NCBI GenBank assembly: GCA_007133195.1
Contig: SLNH01000253.1
Span: 1 to 43,659 of the forward strand
DNA length: 43,659 nt
Reading direction: 5' to 3'
From: Nannocystineae bacterium
Lineage (GTDB): Bacteria; Myxococcota_A; Polyangia; Haliangiales; Haliangiaceae
The translations under genes and the position numbers were made by a program. Each line of letters begins with the position of its first letter. Position 1 is the first letter of the stretch. Of this stretch, positions 1 through 10,020 are shown piece by piece. A model generated the notes under the pieces. The model was not told the origin of the DNA, did not search any database, and saw only the letters and a list, made by a program, of their open reading frames with translations.

Positions 1-819
1 CAGGCGCCGGCGGGGCAGGCGCCGGGCGAGGCAGGCGCCGCGCAGGCGAAGGCGCCCAAGCCCGCCCAGTCGCCGGCCCCCGCGCCCGCCCCAGAAAAGC
101 CCGACCAGCGAGATGCGGGAAAGCCCGAGGACGTGGTCCGCATGTCGCCGCTCAGAAAGCGGATCGCCCAGCGCCTCGTGGAGGCGCAGCAGTCCACCGC
201 GTCGCTCACCACATTCAACGAAGTGGACATGAGCGCCGTCATGGCGCTGCGCAAGCGCTACCAGGATCTGTTCGTGGCCGAGCATGACATCAAGCTCGGG
301 TTCATGTCGTTTTTCGTCAAGGCGGCGGTCGAGGCGCTCAGGAAGTTCCCCGGCATCAACGCGGAGGTGCGCGATGAGAGCATCGTGTACAAGAGGTACT
401 ACGATCTCGGCATCGCCGTGGGCACCGAGCGAGGCCTCATCGTGCCGGTCTTGCGCGACGCCCACGCGCTGGGCTTCGCCGACATCGAAAAGGGCATCAT
501 CGATCTGGCGACCAAGGCGCGCGACAACAAGCTCGTCCTCGACGACCTGATGGGCGCGACCTTCACGATCACGAACGGCGGCATCTTCGGCTCGATGCTC
601 TCGACGCCGCTCTTGAACTTTCCGCAAACGGGTATCCTCGGCATGCACAACATCGTCGAGCGGCCGATGGCGGTAAACGGTAAGGTCGAGATCCGCCCGA
701 TGATGTACATCGCGCTCAGCTACGACCACCGGGTGGTGGACGGCAAAGAGGCCGTTCAGTTTCTGGTCGCGATCAAAGAGCGCATCGAGCAACCCGAGCG
801 CCTCATGTTCGGCGTGTGA
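1..819 (+). CDS. sucB: Dihydrolipoyllysine succinyltransferase (E2 of 2-oxoglutarate dehydrogenase), 3' part
   Basis: The reading frame is open from base 1, so the 5' part (lipoyl domain, probably the E1/E3-binding domain) lies outside the window. What remains is an Ala/Pro/Gln/Lys-rich swinging-arm linker (bases 1-130) followed by the complete catalytic acyltransferase domain, beginning [17 protein letters not shown]. The active-site motif DHRVVDG is present, with the catalytic His codon at 727 and Asp at 739. The family transfers succinyl from the lipoyl arm to CoA in the TCA cycle. The sequence around [18 protein letters not shown] and the TFNEVDMS segment resemble SucB more than pyruvate dehydrogenase E2, but a branched-chain E2 cannot be excluded from the C-terminal half alone. 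No E3 gene follows; the next genes are on the opposite strand. Confidence 0.9.
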   Translation, partial: QAPAGQAPGEAGAAQAKAPKPAQSPAPAPAPEKPDQRDAGKPEDVVRMSPLRKRIAQRLVEAQQSTASLTTFNEVDMSAVMALRKRYQDLFVAEHDIKLGFMSFFVKAAVEALRKFPGINAEVRDESIVYKRYYDLGIAVGTERGLIVPVLRDAHALGFADIEKGIIDLATKARDNKLVLDDLMGATFTITNGGIFGSMLSTPLLNFPQTGILGMHNIVERPMAVNGKVEIRPMMYIALSYDHRVVDGKEAVQFLVAIKERIEQPERLMFGV

Positions 820-1038
820 TCGCGCGGTCGTCGTAGCCGCCCTGGCGCGCCGAGGAACGGCCGGCGCGGTGCGCGCGCGTCGTGACGGCCGCGGCGCGAG
901 CGAACCACGCACCCGGCGACGGGGATTCCCCAGCGCGGTGGCATTCGCGCGGCGCCCGGACGACTGTCCGCGCGCCGTCGACCGTTCAGCCCGCGCGTCC
1001 GCGGAAGCGGGCGGGCCTAACCAGTTGGGGCGCTTCGC

Positions 1039-1275
1039 TCACACGCGCTCGCCGCGCGCGCGGAGCTCTTTGACGACCTCGGTGAGGCCGCGCTTGTCGA
1101 TGATGCGCATGCCGCGGGCGGACACGCGAAGGCTGATCCAGCGCCCTTCGTCCTCGAGCCAAAACCGCTTGTCGTGCAGGTTCGGCTCGTAGCGGCGCTT
1201 TTTCTTCCGGTTGGAGTGGCTGACCTTGTGGCCGACGAGCGGCTGTTTGCCGGTGACTTGGCAGCGTCGGGACAT
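1039..1275 (-). CDS. rpmB: 50S ribosomal protein L28
   Basis: A 78-residue protein starting [12 protein letters not shown] and ending ELRARGERV, matching bacterial L28 over its full length. It has only one Cys (residue 5), so it is the zinc-independent form rather than the CxxC/CxxC zinc-ribbon form. The start is supported by GGAGAAG just upstream on the minus strand. It is the second gene of an rpmG-rpmB pair, the reverse of the E. coli order, with 52 bases between them, so co-transcription is likely. It is a structural protein of the large ribosomal subunit. Confidence 0.97.
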   Translation of the reverse strand: MSRRCQVTGKQPLVGHKVSHSNRKKKRRYEPNLHDKRFWLEDEGRWISLRVSARGMRIIDKRGLTEVVKELRARGERV

Positions 1276-1327
1276 CTTCGCTTCTCCGTTGGCTCGCGAG
1301 CCCGGCGCGGACGGGCGCGCCGCGCGC

Positions 1328-1513
1328 TCAGATCTTGGCCTCTTTGAACTCGACGTGCTTTCGGACCTTCGGGTCGTACTTCTTCAGCACGAGCTTGTCC
1401 GGTGTCCGCTTTTTGTTCTTCGAGGTGGTGTAAAAGAACCCCGTTCCCGCCGTGGACACAAGGCGGATGAGCTCGCGGCCCGCTTTCGATTTACCCTTGG
1501 ACTTCGCAGCCAT
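1328..1513 (-). CDS. rpmG: 50S ribosomal protein L33
   Basis: A 61-residue protein, [20 protein letters not shown] then [17 protein letters not shown] and a C-terminal [10 protein letters not shown], typical of L33. It contains no Cys at all, so it is the zinc-free paralogue class. The N-terminus carries about six more residues (Lys/Ser-rich) than the usual 55-residue form. A GAGGAG ribosome-binding site precedes the ATG by about eight bases. It is first in the rpmG-rpmB pair and a plausible promoter lies at 1610-1638. Confidence 0.97.
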   Translation of the reverse strand: MAAKSKGKSKAGRELIRLVSTAGTGFFYTTSKNKKRTPDKLVLKKYDPKVRKHVEFKEAKI

Positions 1514-1609
1514 GATGAACGCTCCTCGCTATCGGGCGAGGCCCTGTCGATGTTGCGTCTCGCAGCGGGGCAAAGCGGCGGGCAGCCACTCGCCCCCTGC
1601 GAGCGCCGG

Positions 1610-1638
1610 ACTATGCCACACGGGGGGGTGCCCTACAA
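1610..1638 (-). promoter_or_regulatory. Candidate sigma-70 promoter for rpmG-rpmB
   Basis: Read on the minus strand, TTGTAG (1633-1638) is followed after 17 bases by CATAGT (1610-1615). The -35 box matches consensus at 3 of 6 and the -10 box at 4 of 6. It sits about 100 bases upstream of the rpmG start and just past the end of the phosphatase gene on the same strand. It was identified by eye only. Confidence 0.35.
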
Positions 1639-1655
1639 GCCCCGGAGGGCCACAC

Positions 1656-3326
1656 CTACTCCACCACCAGGGCCAGGAGCGTGATGTCGTCGCCCTGCCG
1701 TCCGCGCGCGATGTGCGCCTTCACATCTCCGAGCACGTAGCCGACCAGATCGCCCGGATCGCCTTCGGCGCTCGCGAACCGCTCCGCGAGGCGGTCGAAT
1801 CCGTATTCGGTCCCGTGGCGATCGCGCGCCTCGTGGATTCCGTCAGTCGTAAACAGGAGGCGATCGCCGCCCTTGAGCGACACCCGCGTCTCGGCCATCG
1901 CCGTGTTGTGCATCACCCCCACTGGCGGGGCATGGGCGCCCTCGTCGCCGAGCGGCACGACCTCGCCCTCCCGGCGCAAAAGCGGCGCCACATGGCCGGC
2001 GTTCGTGAGCACGAGCTCCCGCTCGTCCAGGTCGTAAATCGCGCAGACCAGGGTCGCGAACATGCCCCCCGAGCTGAGCATGCACATGGCGTCGTTTACC
2101 TGCGCGAGGAGCTGGCTCGGGCTTTCCGCGATCACCGCGCGTGAGCGGAGCTCGCTCGTGAGCCGGGCCATGTACAGGGCGGCGCTGATGGCCTTGCCGG
2201 CCACATCGCCGACCACGATGGCGACGTGCGAGGCGTCTTGCCAGATGAAATCGTAAAAATCGCCGCCGATTTCGTAGGCTGGAGCGTAGTGCACGGCGAC
2301 GCCCAGCCCCGCCCGCCTGGGCGCCTCCGGGTCCGGGAGGAGCGACCGCTGGATCTGGCGGGCCACGCGAAGGTCCCGCTCGAGGCGCTGCTGCCGCGAT
2401 AGCTCGTCTCGCATTCGCGCCACGTCGATCACGAGGCCGACCTGGGCCGCGATGCTCGCGAGGAGATCACGGTCGTCGCGCCGGAGCGCCGGGGACGCGC
2501 AGCCGACGTACAAGGCTCCGCACGCGGCCTCGCCCGCGCGCACGGGCGCACCCATGTGAGCGCCCACGGGGCTTCCTGAATCGGCCTCCCGGCCGGGCTC
2601 GCCCGCCCCGGCTCCGAGCAGGATGCCCCCCGGGTGAAGCTCCACGCGTTCGAGAAGGATTCGGGGAATCTCGACGCCGCTGGTCCCGTCCCGCCGGCAC
2701 AGGGAGCGGACTTGCAGCGCGCCTCCCTCGCCCTCCGGCGCGAGCACGCAGGCGGCCTGGGCCTGGGGAAACAGATCGAGGAGCTCGCGGGCCAGCGCCG
2801 CGAAGATCTCTTCGCTGCCCGCGCGCGACGCCGCGTGCTCGAGGATCGAGCGCAGGGCGCCGAGCTTGCTCTCGGCGAGTCGCATGGCCAGGTCCGGATC
2901 GGGCGCCGCCGCTGCGGGTCCGTCCGCGACCTCGCGGGGATAGATCCGCGCCTCGCCGAGGTCCACGACCGATAATCCGGCGCCGGGCGCGTCGGGTTCG
3001 CCCAGCGCGGGTTCTGAATCCGACTCGAATTCGCCGGCTCGAATTTCGACCCGGCAAGCGCTTTGGGCGAGCGCCAGCTCGTCGCCGTGCTCGAGGATGA
3101 GCGGCCGGCGCACGGCGGCGCCGTTTACGAACGTGCCGCAGCGCGAGCCCAAGTCCTCGACCACCCAGCGCGCACCCTCGCGTCGCAGACGCGCGTGGCG
3201 GCGAGACACGCGCAGGTCGGGGATGAACACCTGACAGCTGGCGTGACGTCCCATCACGAGCTCGCCACCGGCGAGGGGATACCGTCGCCCGGCGTTCGGG
3301 CCGGCCGTGAACACGATCGAAGCCAT
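1656..3326 (-). CDS. FHA-GAF-SpoIIE/PP2C serine phosphatase
   Basis: About 556 residues from the ATG at 3326, chosen because the FHA fold begins immediately (MASIVFTAGPNAGRRYPL); an in-frame extension to 3407 is Arg-rich and unlikely. Domains: FHA at 1-100 with GRH (27-29), SRRH (41-44) and GTFVNG near 65-70, which binds phosphothreonine; a GAF-like region at about 140-300; a short coiled segment; then a SpoIIE/RsbU-type PP2C domain at about 330-556. The metal-binding acidic residues are visible in GGDFYDF, VGDVAGK, TTDGIHEA and the terminal GDDITLLAL. The family dephosphorylates partner proteins such as anti-anti-sigma (STAS) factors in the cytosol. No such target is adjacent, but STAS proteins are encoded at 34.9-37.5 kb, so it could be an RsbU-like output phosphatase. 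That link is inference. It diverges from the operon starting at 3519. Confidence 0.88.
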   Translation of the reverse strand: MASIVFTAGPNAGRRYPLAGGELVMGRHASCQVFIPDLRVSRRHARLRREGARWVVEDLGSRCGTFVNGAAVRRPLILEHGDELALAQSACRVEIRAGEFESDSEPALGEPDAPGAGLSVVDLGEARIYPREVADGPAAAAPDPDLAMRLAESKLGALRSILEHAASRAGSEEIFAALARELLDLFPQAQAACVLAPEGEGGALQVRSLCRRDGTSGVEIPRILLERVELHPGGILLGAGAGEPGREADSGSPVGAHMGAPVRAGEAACGALYVGCASPALRRDDRDLLASIAAQVGLVIDVARMRDELSRQQRLERDLRVARQIQRSLLPDPEAPRRAGLGVAVHYAPAYEIGGDFYDFIWQDASHVAIVVGDVAGKAISAALYMARLTSELRSRAVIAESPSQLLAQVNDAMCMLSSGGMFATLVCAIYDLDERELVLTNAGHVAPLLRREGEVVPLGDEGAHAPPVGVMHNTAMAETRVSLKGGDRLLFTTDGIHEARDRHGTEYGFDRLAERFASAEGDPGDLVGYVLGDVKAHIARGRQGDDITLLALVVE

Positions 3327-3418
3327 GAAGTCCCGGAGCGCCGCGGCACCGCCGCCGAGCGCCCGTCTGATCCTTCGAGCGCGACTGAACACGCCCCGTT
3401 TCACCACCGGGTGTGGAC

Positions 3419-3447
3419 TTGACCCGCGGGGCGGGCGAAAGTACTCC
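3419..3447 (+). promoter_or_regulatory. Candidate promoter of the fusion-protein operon
   Basis: TTGACC (3419-3424, 5 of 6 matches to the -35 consensus) is followed after 17 bases by TACTCC (3442-3447), a weak -10 box. It lies in the 192-base divergent gap between the phosphatase gene and the operon that starts at 3519. The spacing is right but the -10 box is poor. Confidence 0.28.
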
Positions 3448-3518
3448 AGGCTCGCCGCGCCGCGGCCGCCGCCGAGTCCCGGCGGGGACCCATCGAGCGG
3501 CGAGGCAGGAGATTCGCG

Positions 3519-6500
3519 ATGGTGAAGCCGAACGGGGACTATATCGGCGGGGCGTTCGCACCCCCCGAGGGGGAGCCGCTGTCATCGGTGAACCCCGCAC
3601 GGGCGGGACAGCCTGTGCTCGAGACGGCCTGGGCGCCCGAGCGCGCCGAGCGCGCCGCCGACGCGGCGTCGGACGCGGCGGTCAGGTGGATGGAGCTCGG
3701 CACGGAGGCGCGCTGGGCGCAGCTTTTGCGCTTTCGCGACGCGCTCGCCGGCCGCGCCGAGGGCCTCGCCGACGCGATCGTGGCCGAGACCGGAAAGCTC
3801 CGCAGCGAGGCGGACGGCGAGGTGCGTTCGCTCTTGTCGCGCTTCGATCTCATTCGCGGCATCGCCGGTCGCGACCTGGCGGAGGGCCCGGTACAGGGCA
3901 ACTGGGCCGAGCAGCTGCGCTACCACCCGCTCGGCGTGGTGGGGGTCATCGGACCGCTGAACTTTCCGCTCCACCTGTGCCACGCCCACGCGATGCCCGC
4001 GCTCCTTCTCGGCAACGCGGTCGTGATCAAGGTGAGCGAGGTCGCGCCGCTGTCCGGCCAGCGCTACGCCGAGGCGGCGCACGAGGCCGGGTTTCCGGCC
4101 GGCGTGTTCAACCTCGTTCAGGGGCGCGGCGAGGCCGGCGCCCGGCTCGTGGATCACCCCGCCGTGCGCGGGCTGTGCTTTACGGGCTCCTATCCCGTCG
4201 GAAAGCGCATCCAAGAGCGAGCCGCCGCGCGCCCCGAGCTCCTCGTCGCGCTCGAGATGGGCGGCAAGAACACGGCCGTGGTGTTCGACGACGCAGACGT
4301 CCGCCAGGCGGCGCACGAGATCGTCACGGGCGGATACCTCACCGCGGGCCAGCGCTGCACCGCCACCGAGCGCGTGCTCGTCCACCGCCGGCGCCGGGAC
4401 GAGCTCGTGGACGCGCTGCGGCCGCTGGTGGCGTCGCTTCGCATCGGTGATCCCGAAGATCCGCGAAGCTTCGCCGGGCCGCTCGCCACCCGCGCCGGGC
4501 GCGAGCGGTTCGAGGAGCGGATTCGGGCCGCGCACCGCGGCGGCGCCGAGCCGGCGGTCGCGCCCGTTTTCGGCGAGGACGGTTTTTTCGCCGGCGCCTC
4601 GCTCCACCGCCTCCCCGACGGAGCCCACGACATCCCCGGATACACAGACACGGAGGTGTTCGGTCCCGATGTGGCCGTCGAGACGATCGAGAGCGACGAG
4701 GAGGCGATCGAGGTGCTCCGCAAAAGCTCGTTCGGGTTCGCCAACAGTGTGTTCACCGCCTCGGACGAGCGCTTCGAACGCATCTACCGCGAGACGAGCT
4801 CGGGCATCCTGAACAGAAACCGCAGCACCAACCAGGCGAGCCCGCGGCTACCGTTCGGGGGCCTGGGGCGGAGCGGCAACTACCGGCCGGCGGGCGCGCA
4901 CGCCCCGCGCAACGTGGTGGCCGCGGTGGCGGTCCAGGAAAATGTCCTCGGCGCCATCGACGTTCACCCGCTGCTCGCGGACCACCTCCGCGCGCCCGAC
5001 CTGGCGCGACTCGAAGAGCAGCACGCCGCCGAGGAGGAGGCGGAGTCGGCGCGCCGCCTGCTCACCGAGCCGCGGCCGATGTCCTTGCGCCGTCCGGGTC
5101 GCGGCGCGCTGCCTCGGTCGGATAACTGGCTCACGCGGCTTTACGCCGGCGAGCGCACCGTGCGCGAGAAGAAGCCCGCGGTGTTCGACCACCTGCGCTC
5201 GAGCGGCCCGTGGTTCGTGTCCATCGACGACGATCCGCTGTGCGTCCTCGACGGCATGAGCCAAACGGCCACCACGTGCGGGGGCTTCGCCGAGGATCCG
5301 GTGGTGCGCGCGTTCGTGGAGGGGGGCTTCGGCGACGCGCTCGTTTTCGCCGGCGACGGCGCGGATCCCGCGTGCGAGGAGGCGCAGGCGCTCGCCACCG
5401 AGATCCGCCAGCTCGTCCCCGGGCTCCCCCACGTGAGCTTCACGTCGAGCGGCGCGGAGGCCAACGAAAAGGCGCTGGCGCTGTGCCGGCAAAACGCGCC
5501 GCGGCCGGAGGCCCAAAAGATCCTCGCGTTCGAGGGCGGCTTTCACGGTCGCACGCTCCTGTCGCTCCACGCCACCTACAACCCGAAGAAGCGAAAGCCG
5601 TTCGAGATCCCGGGCTTCGAGGTCACGTTCGCGCCGTTTCCGGCGCGGCCGGATCCCGTCGCCGACGAGCCGCCGGCGCCGCCCGGGTTTTTCGCCGCGG
5701 CGGGGAGCGGCGACGCGGCCGCCATCGTTCGCGAGTTCGGGGACGAGGCCGAGGATCCGCTGCTCGCCATCGAGGCCAAATCGCTGGCCGCCGTGGACGA
5801 GGCGCTCCGCTCGGGCGAATACCTGGCCTGCCTCGTCGAGCCGATGCAGAGCGAGGGCGGCGACCGGTACGCCACGGCGCGGTTTTTCCGGGCGCTCCGG
5901 CTGCTCACGCGACACCACGGCGTGTATCTGGTCGTCGACGAGGTGCAAACGGGGTTTGCGCTGGGTGGTCCGTTCGCTTGGCACGGACAGTTTCAGCTCG
6001 TGGATGTCCGGGGCCGCCCCGACGCGCCCGACGCGGTCACCTTCGCCAAGCGCGCCCAGGTGGGCGTGTGCCTGAGCCGGTTCGAGGATCCCGAGCCGTC
6101 GCCGGCGCCGCCGGCCTCGCTCGTGCGCGGGCGCATCCACGCCGAGATGATGGCCATGGCGCACCACGCCGCGCGCCTCGAGCGGCTCGTTTGGCCCAAG
6201 CTGCGGGTCCTCGCCCAGGCGTTCCCGCACCTCGTGGATCGGCCGCGGGCGCGGGGCTTCGCCTTCGCCTTCGATCTGCCGTCGGCCGATCACCTCAAGG
6301 CCTATCTCGGCCAGCGGTTTTGGCGGGGCGCGATCGTGTTCGGAGCGGGCGAGCGGACCGTGCGCTACCGGCTCTCGGAGGCCTATCACGCCCGCGAGGT
6401 CGAGGAGCTGTTCGCGACCGTGCGGCGGTCGCTCGCGTGGCTGGACGCCCACCCAGGCGCCGAGCCGCCGAGGTGGGAGGATCCGGCAGAGCCCGACAAG

Positions 6501-8153
6501 CGGCCGGCGGAAGCGGGCGGCGCGCGGGTCAGGACGCTCTCGAGCGAGGAGGCGCTCGAAAAGCTGCAGGCCATGCTCGACATCGAGCACCGAGTCTACG
6601 AGCCGGCTCGCCGCACGACCCCGGCGCACATCCGCGAGGCGCTCGAGCACCCGGAGGCCATCGTTACGGTGGGGGAGCGGGACGGGGAGCTCGCCGGGTT
6701 CGCGATCGGGGTGCCGCTCGAGGACTGCACGGACGTGGAGGGGCCGGATCGGGATCCGATGCTAGGCCAGGAAAATAGCCTGTATTCGGTGTCGCTCACC
6801 ATCGTGCCCGAGGCGCAGGGGCTCGGGGTGGGGCGGGCGATCAAGGAGGCGCAGCTCGCCGAGGCCGCGGCGCGTTTTCGCCCGGACGGCACGCCGCGCT
6901 ATCGCTACGTCACCGGACGAAATAGGGTCGGTCACACCGCGCGTATGACGCATTTGAATCGCGCGTACGGCGCGCACATCGTGTGCGTGCTAACCGGCCA
7001 GTACGACGATCCGGAGGGCCAGGCGATCTACTACCGCATCCCGCTCGGCCCGCTCGCGCCCGACCCCGCGTTGCGCCGGGCAAGAGATGGCGCGAGCGCG
7101 CTCTTTTGCGATCGGGGCGTGAGCGAGCCTCTGTCCGCGCCTCCCGACAGCCTGCGGCGCGCGGAAAAGAGCGGGCTGCTCTACGGCCCGGCGGTCAACA
7201 AGATCACGCTCACGAACTACGTCACCCCGGCGGCGGTGCGCGCGATCGAGTGGGTGTCGGCGCTTTTGCCCGAATTGCCGCACCTGTATTTGGCCTCCGG
7301 GCGGGACGAGGCGCTCGACAAGGCGCTGCGCATCTGCCGCTATCACCGCGGTGAGGCCGCGGTCGCCATCGGACTCGAGGGCGGGTACGTGGGCCACACC
7401 ACCGCGGCGGCGCGCTCGATCTCGGATCCGGCGGTGCACAGGCAGGGGCCCGCGCACCTTTCGTGGCCGCGCATCCCGCACCCCGCGCGCGTGGGCGCGG
7501 AGGCGGCCATCGCTGCGCTGGAGGGGGCCATCGAGGAGGCGGGCGGAGGCGAGCGCGTCTTGGGGCTCGTATTCGAGCTCGTGCAGGAGCGGACCGGCGA
7601 GGCGCTCCCCGAGGCGTTTGTGCAGGAGCTCACCGCGGTGAGGCGCCGCCACGGCGTGCCGGTCATCGCCGTGGAGACCGCCTCGGCGTGCTACCGCTCG
7701 GGGCTGGGCCCGCTGGCGTCCCCGGGGCTCGGATTTCGGCCCGACGTGCTCTTGTGGTGGGGCGGCGCGCAAACCGCCTACCTCCACGTTTCATCGCCGC
7801 TTTGGGTGTCGTCGCCGCTCACGATGGTCTCGACGTGGGACGGCGACGAGCTGAGCCTCGTGCGCGAGCACCACCAGCTCCGGGCCGCCCGGCACCTGGA
7901 CGTCCGCCCCGCATCGGCGGCGCTCGAGCGCGCCGCACAGCGGGCGGGCGAGCGGGGTATGCCCATGCCCGGGCTCGGCTGCTACCGGGTCCTTCAGGCG
8001 GGCGAGCTGGGCGACCGCGTGGCCGGCGCGCTCGCCGCGCGGGGGCTCGTTTGTCGGCCCGTGCCCGGCGGCGGGATTCCGATCGCGCCGCCCCTGGATC
8101 GGGCCGAGGAGGCCGCCGGCATCCTCATAGACGTCCTCGAGGAGGTTCGCTGA
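3519..8153 (+). CDS. Four-domain fusion: aldehyde dehydrogenase / class III aminotransferase / GNAT / pseudo-aminotransferase
   Basis: 1544 residues; ATG at 3519 preceded by GCAGGAGA. Domain 1 (about 1-485) is an NAD(P)-dependent aldehyde dehydrogenase, closest in look to succinylglutamate-semialdehyde dehydrogenase (AstD): general base Glu246 in LEMGGKN and nucleophile Cys280 in TAGQRCT. Domain 2 (about 530-985) is a class III PLP aminotransferase resembling lysine 6-aminotransferase: [10 protein letters not shown] near 643, Asp807 in VVDEVQTG, Schiff-base Lys844 in [10 protein letters not shown]. Domain 3 (about 1005-1180) is a GNAT acyltransferase with the acyl-CoA motif [10 protein letters not shown] near 1100. 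Domain 4 (about 1220-1544) has the aminotransferase fold pattern but the Lys aligns with Gly1415 and the Asp with Glu1386, so it should not bind PLP covalently. Transamination of an omega-amino group followed by oxidation of the semialdehyde fits domains 2 and 1; the substrate (lysine, ornithine or an acylated form) is inferred. Stop overlaps the next start. Confidence 0.85.
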   Translation: MVKPNGDYIGGAFAPPEGEPLSSVNPARAGQPVLETAWAPERAERAADAASDAAVRWMELGTEARWAQLLRFRDALAGRAEGLADAIVAETGKLRSEADGEVRSLLSRFDLIRGIAGRDLAEGPVQGNWAEQLRYHPLGVVGVIGPLNFPLHLCHAHAMPALLLGNAVVIKVSEVAPLSGQRYAEAAHEAGFPAGVFNLVQGRGEAGARLVDHPAVRGLCFTGSYPVGKRIQERAAARPELLVALEMGGKNTAVVFDDADVRQAAHEIVTGGYLTAGQRCTATERVLVHRRRRDELVDALRPLVASLRIGDPEDPRSFAGPLATRAGRERFEERIRAAHRGGAEPAVAPVFGEDGFFAGASLHRLPDGAHDIPGYTDTEVFGPDVAVETIESDEEAIEVLRKSSFGFANSVFTASDERFERIYRETSSGILNRNRSTNQASPRLPFGGLGRSGNYRPAGAHAPRNVVAAVAVQENVLGAIDVHPLLADHLRAPDLARLEEQHAAEEEAESARRLLTEPRPMSLRRPGRGALPRSDNWLTRLYAGERTVREKKPAVFDHLRSSGPWFVSIDDDPLCVLDGMSQTATTCGGFAEDPVVRAFVEGGFGDALVFAGDGADPACEEAQALATEIRQLVPGLPHVSFTSSGAEANEKALALCRQNAPRPEAQKILAFEGGFHGRTLLSLHATYNPKKRKPFEIPGFEVTFAPFPARPDPVADEPPAPPGFFAAAGSGDAAAIVREFGDEAEDPLLAIEAKSLAAVDEALRSGEYLACLVEPMQSEGGDRYATARFFRALRLLTRHHGVYLVVDEVQTGFALGGPFAWHGQFQLVDVRGRPDAPDAVTFAKRAQVGVCLSRFEDPEPSPAPPASLVRGRIHAEMMAMAHHAARLERLVWPKLRVLAQAFPHLVDRPRARGFAFAFDLPSADHLKAYLGQRFWRGAIVFGAGERTVRYRLSEAYHAREVEELFATVRRSLAWLDAHPGAEPPRWEDPAEPDKRPAEAGGARVRTLSSEEALEKLQAMLDIEHRVYEPARRTTPAHIREALEHPEAIVTVGERDGELAGFAIGVPLEDCTDVEGPDRDPMLGQENSLYSVSLTIVPEAQGLGVGRAIKEAQLAEAAARFRPDGTPRYRYVTGRNRVGHTARMTHLNRAYGAHIVCVLTGQYDDPEGQAIYYRIPLGPLAPDPALRRARDGASALFCDRGVSEPLSAPPDSLRRAEKSGLLYGPAVNKITLTNYVTPAAVRAIEWVSALLPELPHLYLASGRDEALDKALRICRYHRGEAAVAIGLEGGYVGHTTAAARSISDPAVHRQGPAHLSWPRIPHPARVGAEAAIAALEGAIEEAGGGERVLGLVFELVQERTGEALPEAFVQELTAVRRRHGVPVIAVETASACYRSGLGPLASPGLGFRPDVLLWWGGAQTAYLHVSSPLWVSSPLTMVSTWDGDELSLVREHHQLRAARHLDVRPASAALERAAQRAGERGMPMPGLGCYRVLQAGELGDRVAGALAARGLVCRPVPGGGIPIAPPLDRAEEAAGILIDVLEEVR

Positions 8154-9271
8154 TGCGCGTTTTGGAGCTGCCGGCGGGCGCGGGGCCGCGCGAGCGGGGC
8201 CGCGTTCACGGCGAGGCGTTTCGCCACGAGATCGGCGCGCTCGCCGATATCCGCACCTACCTGTGCCGCCGCGTGGGCGGCTTTGCGAGCGACGAGGCGA
8301 TCCTCGAGCTGGCAAAGGCGCACCTGCCGGTCCTCGAGCGCTACGACCCAGCGCTTTACGACGAGCTTTTGGGAATCGCCGAGGGCGCCGCCACCACGCC
8401 GGCCCGGATCGTCGTTCTCAACCACTATACGGACCTGCGCGATATCGACGCGAGCGGGGGGCACGCGGGCGGAGCGCAAGCGCCCGGGGGGGGCGACGAG
8501 GACGCGGGCTGCAGCCTTTTGTATGCGCGCGCCCCCGCCGGCCCGGTGCTCGCGCAGACCTGGGATATGCACGCCACGGCGATACCGTATGTGATGATGC
8601 TGCGCGTGCCGGACACGGGCGATGGTCCCGAGTCGATCCTGCTTTCGCTCACCGGATGCTTGGGCATGTGCGGCATGAGCCGGCGGGGGGTCGGCATCGC
8701 CATCAACAACTTGCACAGCAAAGACGCGCGGATCGGCGTCGTGTGGTCCGCGCTCGTGCGGCGGGCGCTCCGCGAGCCGAGCGCCGAGGCGGCGCGCGAT
8801 CACATCCTGCAGAGCCCGCTCGGCTCAGGGCATCACTACTTCGTGGCCGACGACCGGGCGGCCTACGGCGTGGAGACGTCCGGCGCGCTCCGCGAAGTGG
8901 TGTTCGACGGTGCGGGTGAAAACTACGTGCACGCGAACCATTGCCGGAGTGACGCCGTCGCTAACGTGAGCCGCGTTCCCGCCACGAGCTCGACCCACGA
9001 GCGGATGGCCAGGCTTTCGGACAGCGTGAGCGCCCGCCCCGTCGAGGGGCCGCTGGATGCGTGGGCGCGGCTCGAGGATCAAGAGGGCTACCCCAAGAGC
9101 GTGTGCGGGAATCTGTCCACCCCGGAAAACCCGCACGGAACCGCGACGTGCGCGGGCATCTCGTTGGATTTGCGCAATCGGGTGGTGTGGGCCGAGGGCG
9201 GCTTCACGAACAACGTCGCGCCGGCCAGGTTTGCGTTTTCGGCCGACGAGCCGGGCGAGGAGGCAACATGA
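8153..9271 (+). CDS. C45-family Ntn amidohydrolase / acyl-CoA:6-APA acyltransferase-like
   Basis: 372 residues. The ATG at 8153 shares its A with the preceding TGA (TGATG), and GAGGAGG lies just upstream; a longer upstream frame only shadows the fusion gene. The family (peptidase C45, isopenicillin N acyltransferase-like) is made as a proenzyme that cleaves itself before a Cys which then becomes the N-terminal nucleophile. Here Gly119-Cys120 in DAGCSLLYA is the expected cleavage site, followed by AQTWDMHA, equivalent to the QNWD motif of the family, and [15 protein letters not shown] near the C-terminus. No signal peptide is visible, so it is cytosolic. Relatives hydrolyse or transfer acyl groups on amino-acid amides. 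In this operon it may remove an acyl group added by the GNAT domain of its neighbour; that is inference. Its last bases overlap the next gene by ATGA. Confidence 0.82.
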   Translation: MRVLELPAGAGPRERGRVHGEAFRHEIGALADIRTYLCRRVGGFASDEAILELAKAHLPVLERYDPALYDELLGIAEGAATTPARIVVLNHYTDLRDIDASGGHAGGAQAPGGGDEDAGCSLLYARAPAGPVLAQTWDMHATAIPYVMMLRVPDTGDGPESILLSLTGCLGMCGMSRRGVGIAINNLHSKDARIGVVWSALVRRALREPSAEAARDHILQSPLGSGHHYFVADDRAAYGVETSGALREVVFDGAGENYVHANHCRSDAVANVSRVPATSSTHERMARLSDSVSARPVEGPLDAWARLEDQEGYPKSVCGNLSTPENPHGTATCAGISLDLRNRVVWAEGGFTNNVAPARFAFSADEPGEEAT

Positions 9272-10017
9272 GTGAGGTCACCGCTTTAGGCCCACAGACC
9301 GGACGGGATACGAGCAAAGTCGTGGCGAGCTGCGCCGAGGCCATCTCCGATCTGCGCGACGGGGCGAGCATCATGGTGGGAGGCTTCGGGCTGTGCGGGA
9401 ACCCTGAGGGGCTCATCGCCGCCGTTTTGGATCACGGCGCCCGCGATCTCACCATCATCAGCAACAACGCCGGCAACCTCGGCAAGGGGCTCGCCACGTG
9501 GCTCAATGCCGGCATCGTCCGCAAGGTGGTGTGCACCTACCTCGGGAACAACGAGGATCTACACCGCATGCGCGAGGAGGGCAGCATCGAGACCGAGGTG
9601 ATGCCGCAGGGGACCTTCGCCGAGCGAATCCGCGCTGGCGGGGCCGGCATCCCCGCGTTTTACACCCCGACGGGCGTGGGCACCGTGGTCGCCGAGGGCA
9701 AGGAGGTGCGGCGCTTCGATGGGCGCGACTACCTGCTCGAGCGGGCGCTGTCGGCCGACTTTGCCTTCGTACGCGCGGCGGTGGGAGACGAATATGGGAA
9801 CCTCAGGTTTTATCGAACGGCGCGGAACTTCTCTCCGCTCATGGCCACGGCCGCCCGGATGCCCGTCGCCGAAGTAGACGAGCTTCGCCCGCTCGGGGGC
9901 CTTGACGCAGACGACGTGCACCTGCCCGGCATTTTCATTCGCCGAATCGCCCTGGTCCGCGAGCACGAAGATCCTTTCGAGTACCGAACCGTCCGGCCGC
10001 GCCGGGAAGGGAGCTGA
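9268..10017 (+). CDS. scoA: Succinyl-CoA:3-ketoacid CoA-transferase subunit A
   Basis: 249 residues from the ATG at 9268, which overlaps the preceding stop by four bases (ATGA). [20 protein letters not shown] followed by [14 protein letters not shown] is the typical start of the alpha subunit of class I CoA-transferases, and [26 protein letters not shown] and [15 protein letters not shown] match throughout. The A and B subunits together move CoA from succinyl-CoA to a 3-oxoacid such as acetoacetate. Position at the end of the amino-acid operon suggests it activates an acid product of that pathway, or recycles acetoacetate from lysine or leucine breakdown. The true acceptor cannot be read from sequence. 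Confidence 0.9.
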   Translation: MSEVTALGPQTGRDTSKVVASCAEAISDLRDGASIMVGGFGLCGNPEGLIAAVLDHGARDLTIISNNAGNLGKGLATWLNAGIVRKVVCTYLGNNEDLHRMREEGSIETEVMPQGTFAERIRAGGAGIPAFYTPTGVGTVVAEGKEVRRFDGRDYLLERALSADFAFVRAAVGDEYGNLRFYRTARNFSPLMATAARMPVAEVDELRPLGGLDADDVHLPGIFIRRIALVREHEDPFEYRTVRPRREGS

Positions 10018-10020
10018 GCC

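Noticed and set aside
1-60. Repeated CAGGCGCC units at the left edge
   Set aside because: They encode the Ala/Pro/Gly/Gln-rich flexible linker of the E2 protein and are explained by the coding frame, not by a CRISPR or mobile repeat.
4848-6650. 600-codon open frame on the minus strand
   Set aside because: It is antisense to the aldehyde dehydrogenase/aminotransferase coding region, whose catalytic motifs are unambiguous. Its translation is Arg/Leu/Gly-rich with no recognisable domain, as expected of a GC-rich shadow frame.
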